The notes under the pieces are model-generated. The model was not told where the DNA came from. It worked only from the letters and a program-made list of their open reading frames with translations, and searched no databases. Shown in pieces: positions 27,268 through 36,563 of a DNA stretch of 64,000 nt. Within the stretch, counting starts at the first letter, position 1. Every line of letters starts with the position of its first letter. Made by a program: the position numbers and the translations under genes. Location: NCBI RefSeq assembly GCF_900104655.1, contig NZ_FNWD01000002.1:124001-188000 (forward strand), read 5' to 3'. The stretch is from Millionella massiliensis (lineage in GTDB: Bacteria > Bacteroidota > Bacteroidia > Bacteroidales > Rikenellaceae).

Positions 27268-28170
27268 ATGGAAAAGGAGATTCTGAACGTCGACACGGTC
27301 GATGCGTACAATAAATTGCTGGGGGTCGAGACGCTCCATCCGCTGGTGAGTGTGATCGATATGTCGCAGTGTCCGCCGATGCGCCACATGCGCTACTCGT
27401 TTGGGGTGTATGCGATTTATCTGAAAGAGGTCAAGTGCGGAGACCTGCGCTATGGGCGTCACTATTACGATTACCAGGAAGGAACGGTGGTCTGTATTGC
27501 GCCCGGACAAGTGGTGGGAGGCGAGGATACGGGCGAAATGTTCCAGCCGAAAGGGTGGGCGTTGCTGTTCCACCCCGACCTGATCCGTGGCACCTCGCTG
27601 GGACAGCACATGAAAGAGTATACGTTCTTCTCGTATGAGTCCAACGAAGCGCTCCACCTTTCGGAACGTGAGCGGACCATGGTAGTCGAATGTTTTCTGA
27701 AGATCCGTCACGAACTGGAACATGCCATCGACCGTCACAGCAAACGGTTGATTGCCATCAATATCGAAATGCTGCTGGACTACTGCCTGCGGTTCTACGA
27801 ACGGCAGTTTATCACGCGTGCAGAGGTGAATCGCGACGTGCTTACGCGTTTCGAGACGCTGCTCGACGACTATTTTGCCGGAGACCGTGCGCTGCGTGAC
27901 GGTTTGCCATCGGTGCGCTACTGCGCAGGTGAATTGTGCCTCTCGCCCAACTATTTTGGGGATTTGGTCAAAAAGGAGACCGGCAAAACGGCTCAGGAAT
28001 ATATCCAGCTGAAGCTGATCGGTGTGGCCAAGGAGCGGGTCATGGATCCGGCCAAAACGATCAGTCAGGTGGCCTACGAGTTGGGCTTTCAGTATCCCCA
28101 GCACTTCACACGTCTGTTTAAAAAGGTGACGGGCTGTACGCCCAACGAATATCGAACGCAACGCAATTAG
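27268..28170 (+). CDS. AraC family regulator, proposed master of the redox/TonB regulon
   Basis: 300 residues. The N-terminal half (1-170) is a cupin-like sensor with GVYAIYLKEVKCGDLRYGRHYYDYQEGTVVCIAPGQ. The C-terminal 100 residues hold two helix-turn-helix units, including CAGELCLSPNYFGDLVKKETGKTAQEYI and KTISQVAYELGFQYPQHFTRLFKKVTGCTPNEYR. AraC/flavodoxin divergent pairs are frequent in Bacteroidetes. Operators A and B flank its promoter region, and matching copies lie ahead of the aldo/keto reductase and TonB operons. The effector is unknown; the sensor domain suggests a small molecule. Confidence 0.92.
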   Translation: MEKEILNVDTVDAYNKLLGVETLHPLVSVIDMSQCPPMRHMRYSFGVYAIYLKEVKCGDLRYGRHYYDYQEGTVVCIAPGQVVGGEDTGEMFQPKGWALLFHPDLIRGTSLGQHMKEYTFFSYESNEALHLSERERTMVVECFLKIRHELEHAIDRHSKRLIAINIEMLLDYCLRFYERQFITRAEVNRDVLTRFETLLDDYFAGDRALRDGLPSVRYCAGELCLSPNYFGDLVKKETGKTAQEYIQLKLIGVAKERVMDPAKTISQVAYELGFQYPQHFTRLFKKVTGCTPNEYRTQRN

Positions 28171-28336
28171 TTTTGTGTGCTGCCCTATAGCGTTGACGGA
28201 ATAACTCCGGGCTGTTCGCGAAGGTGCGTTTTTTACTTGATTGTTTATTGGTTTATGCGGGTCATCGGTCGCTGTATGGAGGCGACCGGTGACCTGTTTT
28301 TTTAGACGAAAATGTGTAGAAAATTTCGGATGGAAA

Positions 28337-28368
28337 TTGGGTAAATGATATTTTTAGTACTATATTTG
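28337..28368 (+). promoter_or_regulatory. Promoter of beta-propeller lipoprotein gene
   Basis: TTG (28337-28339), 21-base spacer, TATATTTG (28361-28368), leaving a leader of about 90 bases. Confidence 0.7.
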
Positions 28369-28465
28369 AAAGTAAACAGGAGTGGGAAGTAGGTGATGTG
28401 GGATCCTGTAAGGTTTAAAGTCGTGCTTTTGATTATCAGGTATAAATCATAAAAATCAAGAAAAT

Positions 28466-29590
28466 ATGAAATCGAAATTTACCTGGAGCCTCTTAGGCTT
28501 GTCTCTGTTTTTTGGAATGGTCGGCTGTTCCTCCTCGAAGCAGGAGACGACAAAAATCCCTGTTATCACGATCGATCCCGGCAAGCAAATGACCGCGGAG
28601 GAGATGGCTCAATACTTTACGAACGATCGGCTGGTCATCCTGCGCGGAGCCATGCTGGGCCGGATCGACCGGATTATCGACTGGGGTGACCGTTTTGTGA
28701 TTTTCGACGGCAAGGAGCAGCAGGCGGTGATCTTCGATACGACCGGGAACTGCATTGTGCAAATCAAACGGCAGGGGAAGGGCCCCGGTGAATATGTTCA
28801 TGTGGGGGATTGTGCGGTCGATCCGTCGACCGACGAGCTGGTGCTTCTTGCAGACCAGCCCGGCAAACTGCTCTGGTTCGACCGTGACGGGAAATACCTG
28901 CGGGAGAAAAGGGTATCGGCCTGTATGATGGAGCTTGCGGGGTCGGGCGAGACTTGGTATGGATTGAATTGTGAAGTGTCCGGGAATACTTTGACCCGTA
29001 TCGCTCCATCCGGAGAGGAGACCCCGATGCTCCCCCACCTGCCCGGTCTGCCGAATGCGAATGCCGGGAAATCACTGCACTCGAATGGCAAAACAGTATT
29101 ATTGAGCCGGCCTTTCGACTATACGATCTATGCCCTGAATGAAGAGTCCGGCGAGTTTGAACCGTTGTATAAATTGGATTGGGGGAACGAAGGGCTGTCC
29201 GAGGCCCAGTTGACCGAGAGTCTGGATATGGATCAGATTCGCCGCGACCAAAAGACCTATCATGTGGCCCCCGTGGGGCAGGTGGGGCCGTATCTTTTTG
29301 TGAGGGGGATCTCTTTTCATGTGTCGTTTGGGCTGATGATCAATCCGCAGACGGGTGAGATGAAAAGTCTGGGCTGGACTACTCCGTTCGAGTCGCTGGA
29401 CTGCTCAATAGGTGGGTACAATCTGGTGGAAAATCAAGACCGGTATATCGCACATGAGATTTTACCGATCATACTGGAATCCTGGAGCGAGACGTTGAAA
29501 AGCAAAGGCGAACGGAATGCCCAACTGGATTCGGTGATGGCGGCCAATACGGAACAGAATCCCGTACTGCTATTCCAGGATGTAAAATAG
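28466..29590 (+). CDS. 6-bladed beta-propeller lipoprotein
   Basis: 374 residues. Signal peptide with lipobox GMVGC (acylated Cys21) puts it on a membrane surface. The body matches the Bacteroidales 6-bladed beta-propeller family: RIDRIIDWGDRFVIFDGKEQQAVIFDTTGNCI, GKGPGEYVHVGDCAVDPSTDELVLL and KLLWFDRDGKYLREKRV are repeated beta-blade units. Members often accompany small secreted peptides or peptidases; their biochemical role is unknown. It stands alone with its own promoter. Confidence 0.85.
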   Translation: MKSKFTWSLLGLSLFFGMVGCSSSKQETTKIPVITIDPGKQMTAEEMAQYFTNDRLVILRGAMLGRIDRIIDWGDRFVIFDGKEQQAVIFDTTGNCIVQIKRQGKGPGEYVHVGDCAVDPSTDELVLLADQPGKLLWFDRDGKYLREKRVSACMMELAGSGETWYGLNCEVSGNTLTRIAPSGEETPMLPHLPGLPNANAGKSLHSNGKTVLLSRPFDYTIYALNEESGEFEPLYKLDWGNEGLSEAQLTESLDMDQIRRDQKTYHVAPVGQVGPYLFVRGISFHVSFGLMINPQTGEMKSLGWTTPFESLDCSIGGYNLVENQDRYIAHEILPIILESWSETLKSKGERNAQLDSVMAANTEQNPVLLFQDVK

Positions 29591-30009
29591 GAGGGGCGAG
29601 GCGAGGTTTCATCTGTTCCAACGAAGTGGCCGCAGATTTGTTGGGCCGCCAGCTTCCCGATAGTTGCAAGTATTGGATGAAGAAATTAACTTAAAACAAA
29701 TGAAAGACAGTGCTTTGGTGAAGTAGATCGTCATAGGATTGTTAACCAATGCAATATGAAGAGAATCCGGCTGGAGTAGCGTGGAGCACAGCTGGGGGGG
29801 GCGAACAGACAGCGCGTCCGGTTCTTTCGAGTAAAAGAACCGGACGCGCTGCTTTGGGGAGCGCCGGGGCGGAAACTCGGTTGAGACGGTCAGCCTGGAA
29901 TCCGACCGCGGCGGGCCTGGGGCGGCGGTGCTTTGGGGGCCGCAGAGCCCGCTCGCCAGAATCTGCTCGGCAGGGGCCGTGGAGCCGGGGACGCGGCACG
30001 AGGTACGGC
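29591..30009. other. Gap with a strong hairpin and a short cysteine-containing frame
   Basis: No firm gene. A +1 frame relative to the preceding gene reads GFICSNEVAADLLGRQLPD and continues to a stop at about 29692, without a good start codon; it may be a decayed small gene. The rest is GC-rich sequence with an 8-G run near 29794. Confidence 0.4.
29811..29850. terminator. Terminator between convergent genes
   Basis: Perfect 17-base stem (29811-29827 with 29834-29850), 6-base loop. No long U tract on either strand, but position suits a shared terminator. Confidence 0.6.
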
Positions 30010-30582
30010 TTATGCGTTTTGGATGGCGGCTCCGTCGTGGAACGCCTGGCCGACCACTTCGCCCAGGACACGATAAGTGTGGGTAGCCGAGTCGAACGAA
30101 AGGGGGCGGAGCTTGCCCAGATCGATCGTACCGGCCTCGTCGAGAATCGACTCGTCGGCCTGCATATTGACCACTTCACCCACAATGCGCATCTCGCCGA
30201 GGGAGGTTTCCTGCATCTCGACCACTTTGCACTCCAGGGTCAGCGGAAATTCGTCGATCACGGGCGCGTCGACGAAGGCGCTCGGGGTGACGTGTACGCC
30301 GGCGCGTTCGATTTTGTTCTCTTTCCGGCCCGACACCAGCCCGAAGTAGTCGGCCACGGTCAGGTGGTCGGCATCGGCGACGCTCACGGTGAAGGAGCCT
30401 TTGAGTTGGATGTTCTCGGTTGTTTTGTGTTTCGGGGAGAGGTTCAGGGCTACGTGGTGGGGACCGCATTGGCCGCCCCAGGCTGCGTTCATGGCATCCG
30501 GAGTGCCCTGTTCGTCGTAGGTGGCGATGATCAGTACGGGCAGCGGGGCCAGTACCGTTTTGGTGCCGAAATTCTTTTTCAT
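30010..30582 (-). CDS. Flavin reductase family protein
   Basis: 190 residues. The flavin reductase (split-barrel FMN-binding) fold is shown by PLPVLIIATYDEQGTPDAMNAAWGGQCGPHHVALNLSPKHKT at the N-terminus and FTVSVADADHL. It likely reduces free flavin or uses bound FMN with NAD(P)H. It starts 12 bases after the aldo/keto reductase stop, so it is the second gene of an operon under operator C. Such reductases pair with redox partners rather than acting alone. Confidence 0.9.
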   Translation of the reverse strand: MKKNFGTKTVLAPLPVLIIATYDEQGTPDAMNAAWGGQCGPHHVALNLSPKHKTTENIQLKGSFTVSVADADHLTVADYFGLVSGRKENKIERAGVHVTPSAFVDAPVIDEFPLTLECKVVEMQETSLGEMRIVGEVVNMQADESILDEAGTIDLGKLRPLSFDSATHTYRVLGEVVGQAFHDGAAIQNA

Positions 30583-30594
30583 GTCGATCGGTGT

Positions 30595-31434
30595 TTATCT
30601 CCAGTTCATAAACATTTTGACCGTCTCGGGATCGTGGTGGTCGAAGAACAGGCTCTTCCCGGTGTCGAGCGTCGCGATGGCCGCCATATCTTCGTCGGTC
30701 AGTTCGAAGTCGAAGATACGCATATTTTCCTGCATTCGTTCCGCATGGGTCGATTTCGGAATGATAATGACGTCGCGCTGGAGCAGCCAGCGCAGCGCAA
30801 CCTGTGCCGTGCTCTTGCCGTAACGTTGTCCGATCTGGCTCAGCAGCGGATTGGTAAACAGTTGGTTGCGTCCCTCGGCAAAGGGCCCCCACGACATGAT
30901 GCGGGTGCCGAATTCCGCCAGATATCGCTGGGCCTGGGTTTGCTGGTCGAATACGTGTGTCTCGACCTGATTGACGGCCGGGACGACCTCGACGTTGCTG
31001 GCCAGGTCGATGAAGTGGTCGGGGTAGAAGTTGCTGACTCCGATTGCGCGCAGTTTGCCTGCCCGATAGGCCTCTTCCAGTGCACGGTAGGCGCCGTATC
31101 GGTCGCAGAAGGGCTGGTGGAGCAGCATCAGGTCGATGTGGTCGGTTTGCAACTTGCGCAGGCTCTCGTCGATCGATGCCCGGGCTTTCTCGTAGCCGTA
31201 GTTCGATATCCAGATTTTGGAAACGAGGAAAATGTCGTTGCGGTCGATCCCGCTTTTGCGGATGGCGTTGCCGACCTCCGTTTCGTTGTGGTAGGCCTGG
31301 GCTGTGTCGATCATGCGGTAACCGATCCGCAGTGCGTCGCTGACGCAACGTTCGCACTTGGCGGGGCTGACTTGGTAGACGCCGTAGCCGATCTGAGGCA
31401 TCTCGACGCCGTTGTTCAGGGTGATTGTTTTCAT
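30595..31434 (-). CDS. Aldo/keto reductase
   Basis: 279 residues from the ATG at 31434; the open frame up to 31749 is leader and carries the operator. AKR landmarks: GYRMIDTAQAYHNETEVGNAI with catalytic Asp and Tyr, LVSKIWISNYGY (Lys), LMLLHQPFCDRY (His), AIGVSNFYPDHF, and the NADPH-binding IIPKSTHAERMQENMRIFDF. It reduces carbonyls with NADPH in the cytoplasm. Full family length; first gene of the operon with the flavin reductase. Confidence 0.93.
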   Translation of the reverse strand: MKTITLNNGVEMPQIGYGVYQVSPAKCERCVSDALRIGYRMIDTAQAYHNETEVGNAIRKSGIDRNDIFLVSKIWISNYGYEKARASIDESLRKLQTDHIDLMLLHQPFCDRYGAYRALEEAYRAGKLRAIGVSNFYPDHFIDLASNVEVVPAVNQVETHVFDQQTQAQRYLAEFGTRIMSWGPFAEGRNQLFTNPLLSQIGQRYGKSTAQVALRWLLQRDVIIIPKSTHAERMQENMRIFDFELTDEDMAAIATLDTGKSLFFDHHDPETVKMFMNWR

Positions 31435-31550
31435 GGCGCTGACGTTGGGTTGGTGGAGGCTGGATGGATGGAACGACCCGTGCCGAACGGGTGGAAGCGA
31501 TCCGTGGCAGAGAATCGGCCCAATGGGGGGCGATTCTTTCACTCCACCAA

Positions 31551-31558
31551 CAAAGTTA
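31551..31558 (-). promoter_or_regulatory. -7 element of AKR-flavin reductase operon
   Basis: TAACTTTG on the minus strand; upstream edge 31 bases from the proximal half-site of operator C. No -33 TTG. Confidence 0.65.
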
Positions 31559-31588
31559 CCGGAATTGAGGCCGTTTCTGCTTACGTGA

Positions 31589-31616
31589 ATTACGGGTTCG
31601 TTTACCCGAATTGCGG
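31589..31616. promoter_or_regulatory. AraC-type operator, copy C
   Basis: ATTACGG (31589), TTACC (31602), ATTGCGG (31610), 21-base period. A partial extra copy TTACGTGA (31581) sits closer to the promoter. Confidence 0.75.
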
Positions 31617-31780
31617 GAAGTGCGGAGGGTGGGCTGAAGGGTGGGGGCGTGTCGGCTACAGATAATGTCTGATAATCGGGAAATCCGGATGTAAAATTTT
31701 GAAATTCAGCTCTCTGTTTCTTTAGTTTGGCTTGGTTTTTGCCCCGCACTCTTGTTATTAACCTTTAATCCTTGATCGAG

Positions 31781-32464
31781 ATGAAAAAGTATATCGCAGA
31801 ATTGATCGGGACGATGGTGCTTGTCCTGATGGGGTGCGGTAGCGCCGTCTTTGCCGGAAGCGTCGCCGATTCGGTCGGCGCAGGGGTCGGTACGATCGGT
31901 GTGGCACTGGCCTTCGGTCTGTCGGTCGTCGCCATGGCCTATACGATCGGTAACATATCGGGTTGTCATATCAATCCGGCCATTACGCTGGGAGTCCTGC
32001 TCTCGGGGAGGATGAGCGGCAAGGAGGCGGCCGGATACATGGTCGCTCAGGTGGTTGGCGCTATCCTCGGATCGGCCATTCTCTATGTGCTGGTCGCCAC
32101 CGGCGGGCACGGTGGACCGACCGCTACCGGTGCTAACAGCTTCAGTGAGGGCATGATGTGGCAGGCTTTTGTGGCCGAAGCTGTGTTTACGTTTATCTTT
32201 GTTCTGGTGGTCCTCGGCTCTACGGACGAGAAACGCGGGGCCGGGAATCTGGCGGGGCTGGCCATCGGGTTGACGCTGGTGCTGGTTCACATCGTCTGCA
32301 TCCCGATTACGGGAACTTCGGTGAATCCGGCGCGGTCGATTGGTCCGGCTCTTTTCGAAGGCGGAGCGGCACTGTCGCAACTCTGGCTCTTCATCGTGGC
32401 TCCGCTGGTGGGGGCCGCACTGAGTGCCGCCGTGTGGAAAGGAATCGCCGGCAATCAAAAGTAG
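31781..32464 (+). CDS. aqpZ: Aquaporin, MIP family
   Basis: 227 residues from MKKYIAELIG (three upstream codons skipped). Six membrane helices and both half-helix motifs are present: HINPAITLG (about 64-72) and SVNPARSIGPAL (about 180-191). The residue after the second NPA repeat is Arg, as in all aquaporins. Length and AELIGTMVLVLMGCGSAV opening are typical of bacterial water channels (AqpZ type). It stands alone with a strong terminator. Confidence 0.92.
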   Translation: MKKYIAELIGTMVLVLMGCGSAVFAGSVADSVGAGVGTIGVALAFGLSVVAMAYTIGNISGCHINPAITLGVLLSGRMSGKEAAGYMVAQVVGAILGSAILYVLVATGGHGGPTATGANSFSEGMMWQAFVAEAVFTFIFVLVVLGSTDEKRGAGNLAGLAIGLTLVLVHIVCIPITGTSVNPARSIGPALFEGGAALSQLWLFIVAPLVGAALSAAVWKGIAGNQK

Positions 32465-32778
32465 TGTCCCTTCGCAGTCGATAAATTTATGTTAAACAGG
32501 CAGCCTTCTCTTTGAAGAGAAGGCTGCCTGTTGTGTGTTGATTGGTCTGTCGAACGTTTTAAGGCAATGCCCGTGGGTGTTTCGTAGCTCCAGCAAGTTA
32601 TCTGGACGACGAATGCAGGGTGGAGCAGGGGTGGTTGTTCTTAACGATTAAGGTAACCGGATGAGTTGATGTCTTATGCAGTTCATGCCTAAAGTCTCTG
32701 CGCTTTCCCTGCCGAGTGAGTGCTTTGGAGGTAGATACAAATTCGTTTCGCGGCTGGGAGTATCTCCGAAATGCACCG
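32465..32778. other. Intergenic, no gene beyond terminator
   Basis: Terminator at 32495-32535, then about 240 bases with no convincing feature. Confidence 0.5.
32495..32535 (+). terminator. Aquaporin terminator
   Basis: Perfect 18-base stem (32495-32512 with 32515-32532); the two-base gap means a larger real loop. GTGTG follows rather than a long U tract. Confidence 0.7.
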
Positions 32779-34980
32779 TTATTTCATTACGCTCACTTCG
32801 TCCACAAAGAACCAGGAGGGGTGGCCGATCCCGTAATGCCACGAAGGACAGGTCTTGGTGCCGACAATGTCGACCCGAATATATCTCGCTTTGACGGGCT
32901 GATCCTTGTGGGCGGTGATTTGAACGAATTTGACTTTCGGAGTGCGGTCTTCGGCAATCTCCTGCTCGCCGAAGAATTCGTAATGCTGGTTATCGCTGGA
33001 GGTGGAGTAGGTCACTTTCTCGGGCAGCAGAATCCAGGCTCCCAACTGATGCAGAAAGTCGCTTTCGACGGTGGTGAACTCCATCTCCTGGCCCAGATCT
33101 ACGATGAAACTTCCGTCAACGCCTTCCCAGCCGACCCAACTTTCGACGAAGGTCGTGCCGCCAAACAGGCCGTCGGTCAGCGCCGTCTCGCCGAGTTGCC
33201 GGTATCTGGGAGCCGGGGCATTGATCCAGATGATCTTCGCTCCTTTGGCCAGGTTGACTTTTTTGCTGGGCATATACCGTTCGCGATAGAGCTGGCAGTA
33301 TTCCGCCGGGGGATTGCTTCGTTCGTTGAGTGTCCGTACGTTGAAGTGGGTGCAGCGTTGTTCGAACAGGTCGAGTTTGGCTGCGGTTGCTGCAGCATCT
33401 TTTACCCCTTCGGCCCGAATGATCTCCAACTCTGCGTACTGAAGCGGAAGACGCGACAGACGTACCCGTTCGAGCAGCGTGGAGTCGTCGCATACGGCCT
33501 CTTCGGCCTGGTCGAACAGCTCGTTGTAACGTTTGCGGCAGTTGAAGTTGAGCATACCGTCTTTGTGGGTGACCGGCGAGTCGTAGATCCACAGCTCTTT
33601 CTGACTGGCCAGCAGGCCGCCTTCGAGCAGTTTCTCATATTGGTAGAGGTAGGGGGCTGCGGCGCCGTAGTAACCGTTCATGAAACTGCGCATCAGCGAG
33701 TCGCTGTTCTGATCGGGGTTCCACATCAACTTGCTGACCATGTAGGCGCGCATCTCGGGGAAACAACTCCCTTTGGAACCTCCGATCTGCGAAAAGTGCA
33801 TGGTTGCGTGGTGTTTTTTGAACAGCTGGATGTTCTTCTGAAGAATCGGGAAGTTGGGAAACGGGGCGACCATATTGTCGAAGTTGATGCCGTAGTCCCA
33901 GATAAACAGGTTGTTGCTGATGGCTGACCAGCCTTCGAGCGCCCGGACGAAATCGCGTCCCGAGGCGTTGTCGGTCAGGGGCACTTCGCGTTTGCAGTCA
34001 ATGTCGCAGAGCATGATGTTCACGTTGGGCAGGGGTTTGACCTCCCGCGGCGGGTGCATCGTAAAGAGGTAGGCCAGCGTCGAGAACTCTTTGTCGGGGA
34101 AACGCTCGGCCAGTCGGTTCATAAAGTGAATCAGACTGCCCGACGGGCCGCCTTCGCGTTGGTCGAGCTCCTTGCAGGCGGGGCAGCTGCAGTTGGTGAA
34201 GTTGCCGTCATTCTGGCTCACGGAGATCATCTTCATGCCGGGGTTGGCCTTGAAGATCGAATCGATCTTGGTGCATACGACTTCGAAAAGTTCCGGATTG
34301 GTCAGACACCACTGGCTGGCTTTGCCGGGGCGGCGTTCCCCTTTGATGAGGGAGTAGAACTCCGGATGACTTTTGCCGTAAACATCCGATGGCAGGATCC
34401 GTTCAAAGGTGTGTACCCAATATCCGCCGGCGAAGGTCTCCTGGGGCTCTTCGAACCGGAACCAGTCTTTGTATACGGGGTCTTCGGCCATGGCGTAGCA
34501 TTGGCTCTGACGGTAGCGGAATGCCGGATTTTCGGCCAGGTCGATTGCGGGGAGGTGCACATCTTTGCTCTCGGTCAGGGTATAGGCGTTGGCTCCGTAG
34601 TAGGAGACTCCGAGATAGCGTTCGAGCAGGGTCACGACACCGTAGATCGATCCTTTGTCGCCGCCGCTGCTGATGTACAGACGGCCGTTGTCGGTTTTGA
34701 GGCGGAATCCGTCTTCGGTCAATCCTTGCTGATTGCCGTCACCGATCAGGATGTCGCCTTTTCGGGGCTGGTCAGTATCCGTTATTTCGAGTCGGGCACC
34801 GCTGATGCGTTGGACGAAATCCTGCAACAGTTCGGCGGCTCGCATGTCGGTCGGGATCGCCGGGTCTGCAATGATGCGGGCGGCGGGCTTGCCGTTTTGT
34901 ACGATTTTCATCTGGGCTGACAGTGGAGTGATCGAAATCAATGCTCCGCCGAGCAGACACAACCATTTGGAGGCTTTCAT
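32779..34980 (-). CDS. DUF4838 domain protein with discoidin-like C-terminus (glycoside hydrolase-like)
   Basis: 733 residues with signal peptide MKASKWLCLLGGALISITPLSAQ. Residues about 24-140 resemble the alpha-glucuronidase/hexosaminidase N-domain (AAELLQDFVQRISGARLEIT, GDILIGDG, RYLGVSYYG). The DUF4838 region follows with VSQNDGNFTNCSCPACKELDQREGGPSGSLIHFMN. The C-terminal 150 residues form an F5/8 type C (discoidin) carbohydrate-binding domain with LAKGAKIIW, DGLFGG and VDLGQEMEFTTVESDF. Probably acts on extracellular glycans; the reaction is unknown. Confidence 0.87.
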   Translation of the reverse strand: MKASKWLCLLGGALISITPLSAQMKIVQNGKPAARIIADPAIPTDMRAAELLQDFVQRISGARLEITDTDQPRKGDILIGDGNQQGLTEDGFRLKTDNGRLYISSGGDKGSIYGVVTLLERYLGVSYYGANAYTLTESKDVHLPAIDLAENPAFRYRQSQCYAMAEDPVYKDWFRFEEPQETFAGGYWVHTFERILPSDVYGKSHPEFYSLIKGERRPGKASQWCLTNPELFEVVCTKIDSIFKANPGMKMISVSQNDGNFTNCSCPACKELDQREGGPSGSLIHFMNRLAERFPDKEFSTLAYLFTMHPPREVKPLPNVNIMLCDIDCKREVPLTDNASGRDFVRALEGWSAISNNLFIWDYGINFDNMVAPFPNFPILQKNIQLFKKHHATMHFSQIGGSKGSCFPEMRAYMVSKLMWNPDQNSDSLMRSFMNGYYGAAAPYLYQYEKLLEGGLLASQKELWIYDSPVTHKDGMLNFNCRKRYNELFDQAEEAVCDDSTLLERVRLSRLPLQYAELEIIRAEGVKDAAATAAKLDLFEQRCTHFNVRTLNERSNPPAEYCQLYRERYMPSKKVNLAKGAKIIWINAPAPRYRQLGETALTDGLFGGTTFVESWVGWEGVDGSFIVDLGQEMEFTTVESDFLHQLGAWILLPEKVTYSTSSDNQHYEFFGEQEIAEDRTPKVKFVQITAHKDQPVKARYIRVDIVGTKTCPSWHYGIGHPSWFFVDEVSVMK

Positions 34981-35107
34981 ATGTCAGGTGGGTTAGGGTG
35001 AGGAAGGTTGGGTTTGTCGTGGATAAAATTAGTAATTTTTTTGATACTGCCGGGGCTCTTCTGTCTGATTTGTTTGCGCGTGTATGAAATAATGATCCGC
35101 TGTTCCG

Positions 35108-35148
35108 AGTACAAAAAGGGCTGCATCCCTAACAGATGCAGCCCTTTT
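35108..35148 (-). terminator. Terminator of secreted hypothetical 35215-35901
   Basis: Perfect 14-base stem (35114-35127 with 35135-35148) followed on the minus strand by CCCTTTTTGT. Confidence 0.8.
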
Positions 35149-35214
35149 GTTGGAGGTAATGATGGATGGTGAAGAATGGCCTGTTCGGTCGCGACGTGGG
35201 GGAACGGGCTGTCT

Positions 35215-35901
35215 TTATTGGGCAGCCTGTTGTGCCAGGTAGGCATCGTACATGTCGAGTATCCAGGCGTCGTTTTCCTCAGCCTCTTTTTTGTGTACCT
35301 TGCCTTCGGGGCCCTTGAACCATTTTTTGCAGAAATCTTTCAATCCGGGATATTTCGGGTCCATGAGTACGGAGTTCACCAGGGTGTAGGGGTAGACAAT
35401 GCCGTCGGGGTCGCTGTGAAAACGAACTCCAAAGTAGGTGACCAGTTGTCTTCGCGCCATGTTCGGGCCTGTGGCAGCCCAGACTTTCCACCAATATACG
35501 GTTGCGTTTTCCCCCACCTTGTCGACGCAGAACAGTCGCTGGAGGGTGTGGTAGCGGTCGGCAAAGTTGGGCTTGGCCAGCGGATGTGACTCCCAGCGGA
35601 TACCGTCGGGGTTGTCCTCGGTTACTTCGGTGTATTCGATGCTCTCGACATCGTCAGCCGTGTATTCGATCGGCTCTTTGTCGTCGGGTGTCTTGGTGAT
35701 TTTGAACGAGAAGTTCTCGGTCTTGAATACCGAACTCTCGGCGTGCCATCCGCGACGGATATAGCCGTCGACTTTCTCTCCCGATTTGAGGGTGACGATT
35801 ACGTGTTGCGATTCCGGGTCTTTCTCTTTGGCCTCTGCCGGGATCAGAGTGCTGAAGGCCGCGAATAATGCTGCGGCACACAGAATAATGTGTTTCATCA
35901 T
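35215..35901 (-). CDS. Exported hypothetical protein
   Basis: 228 residues, unrecognised. Signal peptide MMKHIILCAAALFAAFSTLIPAEA. The mature N-terminus has HVIVTLKSGEKVDGYIRRGW and YTADDVESIEYTEVTED, a pattern (metal-free beta strands with a D-x-x-S-I turn) partly shared with the upstream neighbour (35919-36563: CIYLKNGSVIECG, RLNDIDSIVCWH). Both look like members of one secreted family. Stop to start gap is 17 bases, so they are one operon. Confidence 0.8.
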   Translation of the reverse strand: MMKHIILCAAALFAAFSTLIPAEAKEKDPESQHVIVTLKSGEKVDGYIRRGWHAESSVFKTENFSFKITKTPDDKEPIEYTADDVESIEYTEVTEDNPDGIRWESHPLAKPNFADRYHTLQRLFCVDKVGENATVYWWKVWAATGPNMARRQLVTYFGVRFHSDPDGIVYPYTLVNSVLMDPKYPGLKDFCKKWFKGPEGKVHKKEAEENDAWILDMYDAYLAQQAAQ

Positions 35902-35918
35902 GTGTTTGTTTTTGAGGG

Positions 35919-36563
35919 TTAGTGATCCGGATGAGTCGGGACATAATCTCGAAGCATCAGGATCGTCTTGTTGCGGTTGGTATGTGTTTGGCGAATGTGG
36001 CTTGATAGTTCAGGGTCGTCTTGAATGTAGTCGGCGATGCGCTCGCGAAAGGTGTTTTTGGCATTGCGACTGGCGGAGCCGACGCTTTGAAACGTCTGTT
36101 CTCCGTGTTTTCGCAGGTAGTAGGCCGTGCGGGATTGGCTGAGCATGCCTTGTCGGTGCCAGATTTGTATCCCTCCGTTATTGTCGATGCCGTAGCCCTT
36201 TTTCGAATAGACGCCCACGCAGATGTATGGGGTCTCGAAATAGATCCATAACCAACCGGCTTCGGCCGAGGGGATGAATTTGCGTCGATGTTCCGGGGTA
36301 GTGGCGTGCCAGCAGACAATCGAATCGATGTCGTTCAGTCGATATATCTCTTTGGTTTGTTCTTTGCGGTAGGCTTCGCGAAATAATTTTACAGAGCCGA
36401 ACCGTTTCGGCAGTTTGATGCGGTCGTTTTTCCCGCATTCTATGACGGATCCGTTTTTCAGATAGATACATCCTTTGACAAAGGATGCGGCATGAACGGC
36501 TCCGAGTGTTGCAACACACAGTAGGGCTAGGAAAACAACTTTTATTGCTGACGAATGTTTCAT
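35919..36563 (-). CDS. Exported hypothetical protein, related to its downstream neighbour
   Basis: 214 residues, unrecognised. Signal peptide MKHSSAIKVVFLALLCVATLGAVHA. It shares the layout of the next gene: an early strand with a Gly-containing turn, a DIDSI motif, then an aromatic-rich segment (AGWLWIYFETPYICVGVYSKKG) and a basic helical tail. A -7-like TATCTTTA lies at 36599-36592. Confidence 0.8.
   Translation of the reverse strand: MKHSSAIKVVFLALLCVATLGAVHAASFVKGCIYLKNGSVIECGKNDRIKLPKRFGSVKLFREAYRKEQTKEIYRLNDIDSIVCWHATTPEHRRKFIPSAEAGWLWIYFETPYICVGVYSKKGYGIDNNGGIQIWHRQGMLSQSRTAYYLRKHGEQTFQSVGSASRNAKNTFRERIADYIQDDPELSSHIRQTHTNRNKTILMLRDYVPTHPDH

Larger units (their letters stand above)
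31435..31780. other. Intergenic with AKR promoter/operator and aquaporin upstream region
   Basis: About 345 bases between divergent genes. It holds -7 box 31558-31551 and operator C. No exact TAnnTTTG was found for the aquaporin. Confidence 0.55.

Noticed and set aside
26395-28161. 588-residue minus frame across the AraC gene and flavodoxin
   Set aside because: It covers two real genes in other frames and the shared operator region; no domain.
29749-31665. 638-residue plus frame over the flavin reductase and AKR
   Set aside because: Antisense shadow of two well-supported genes.
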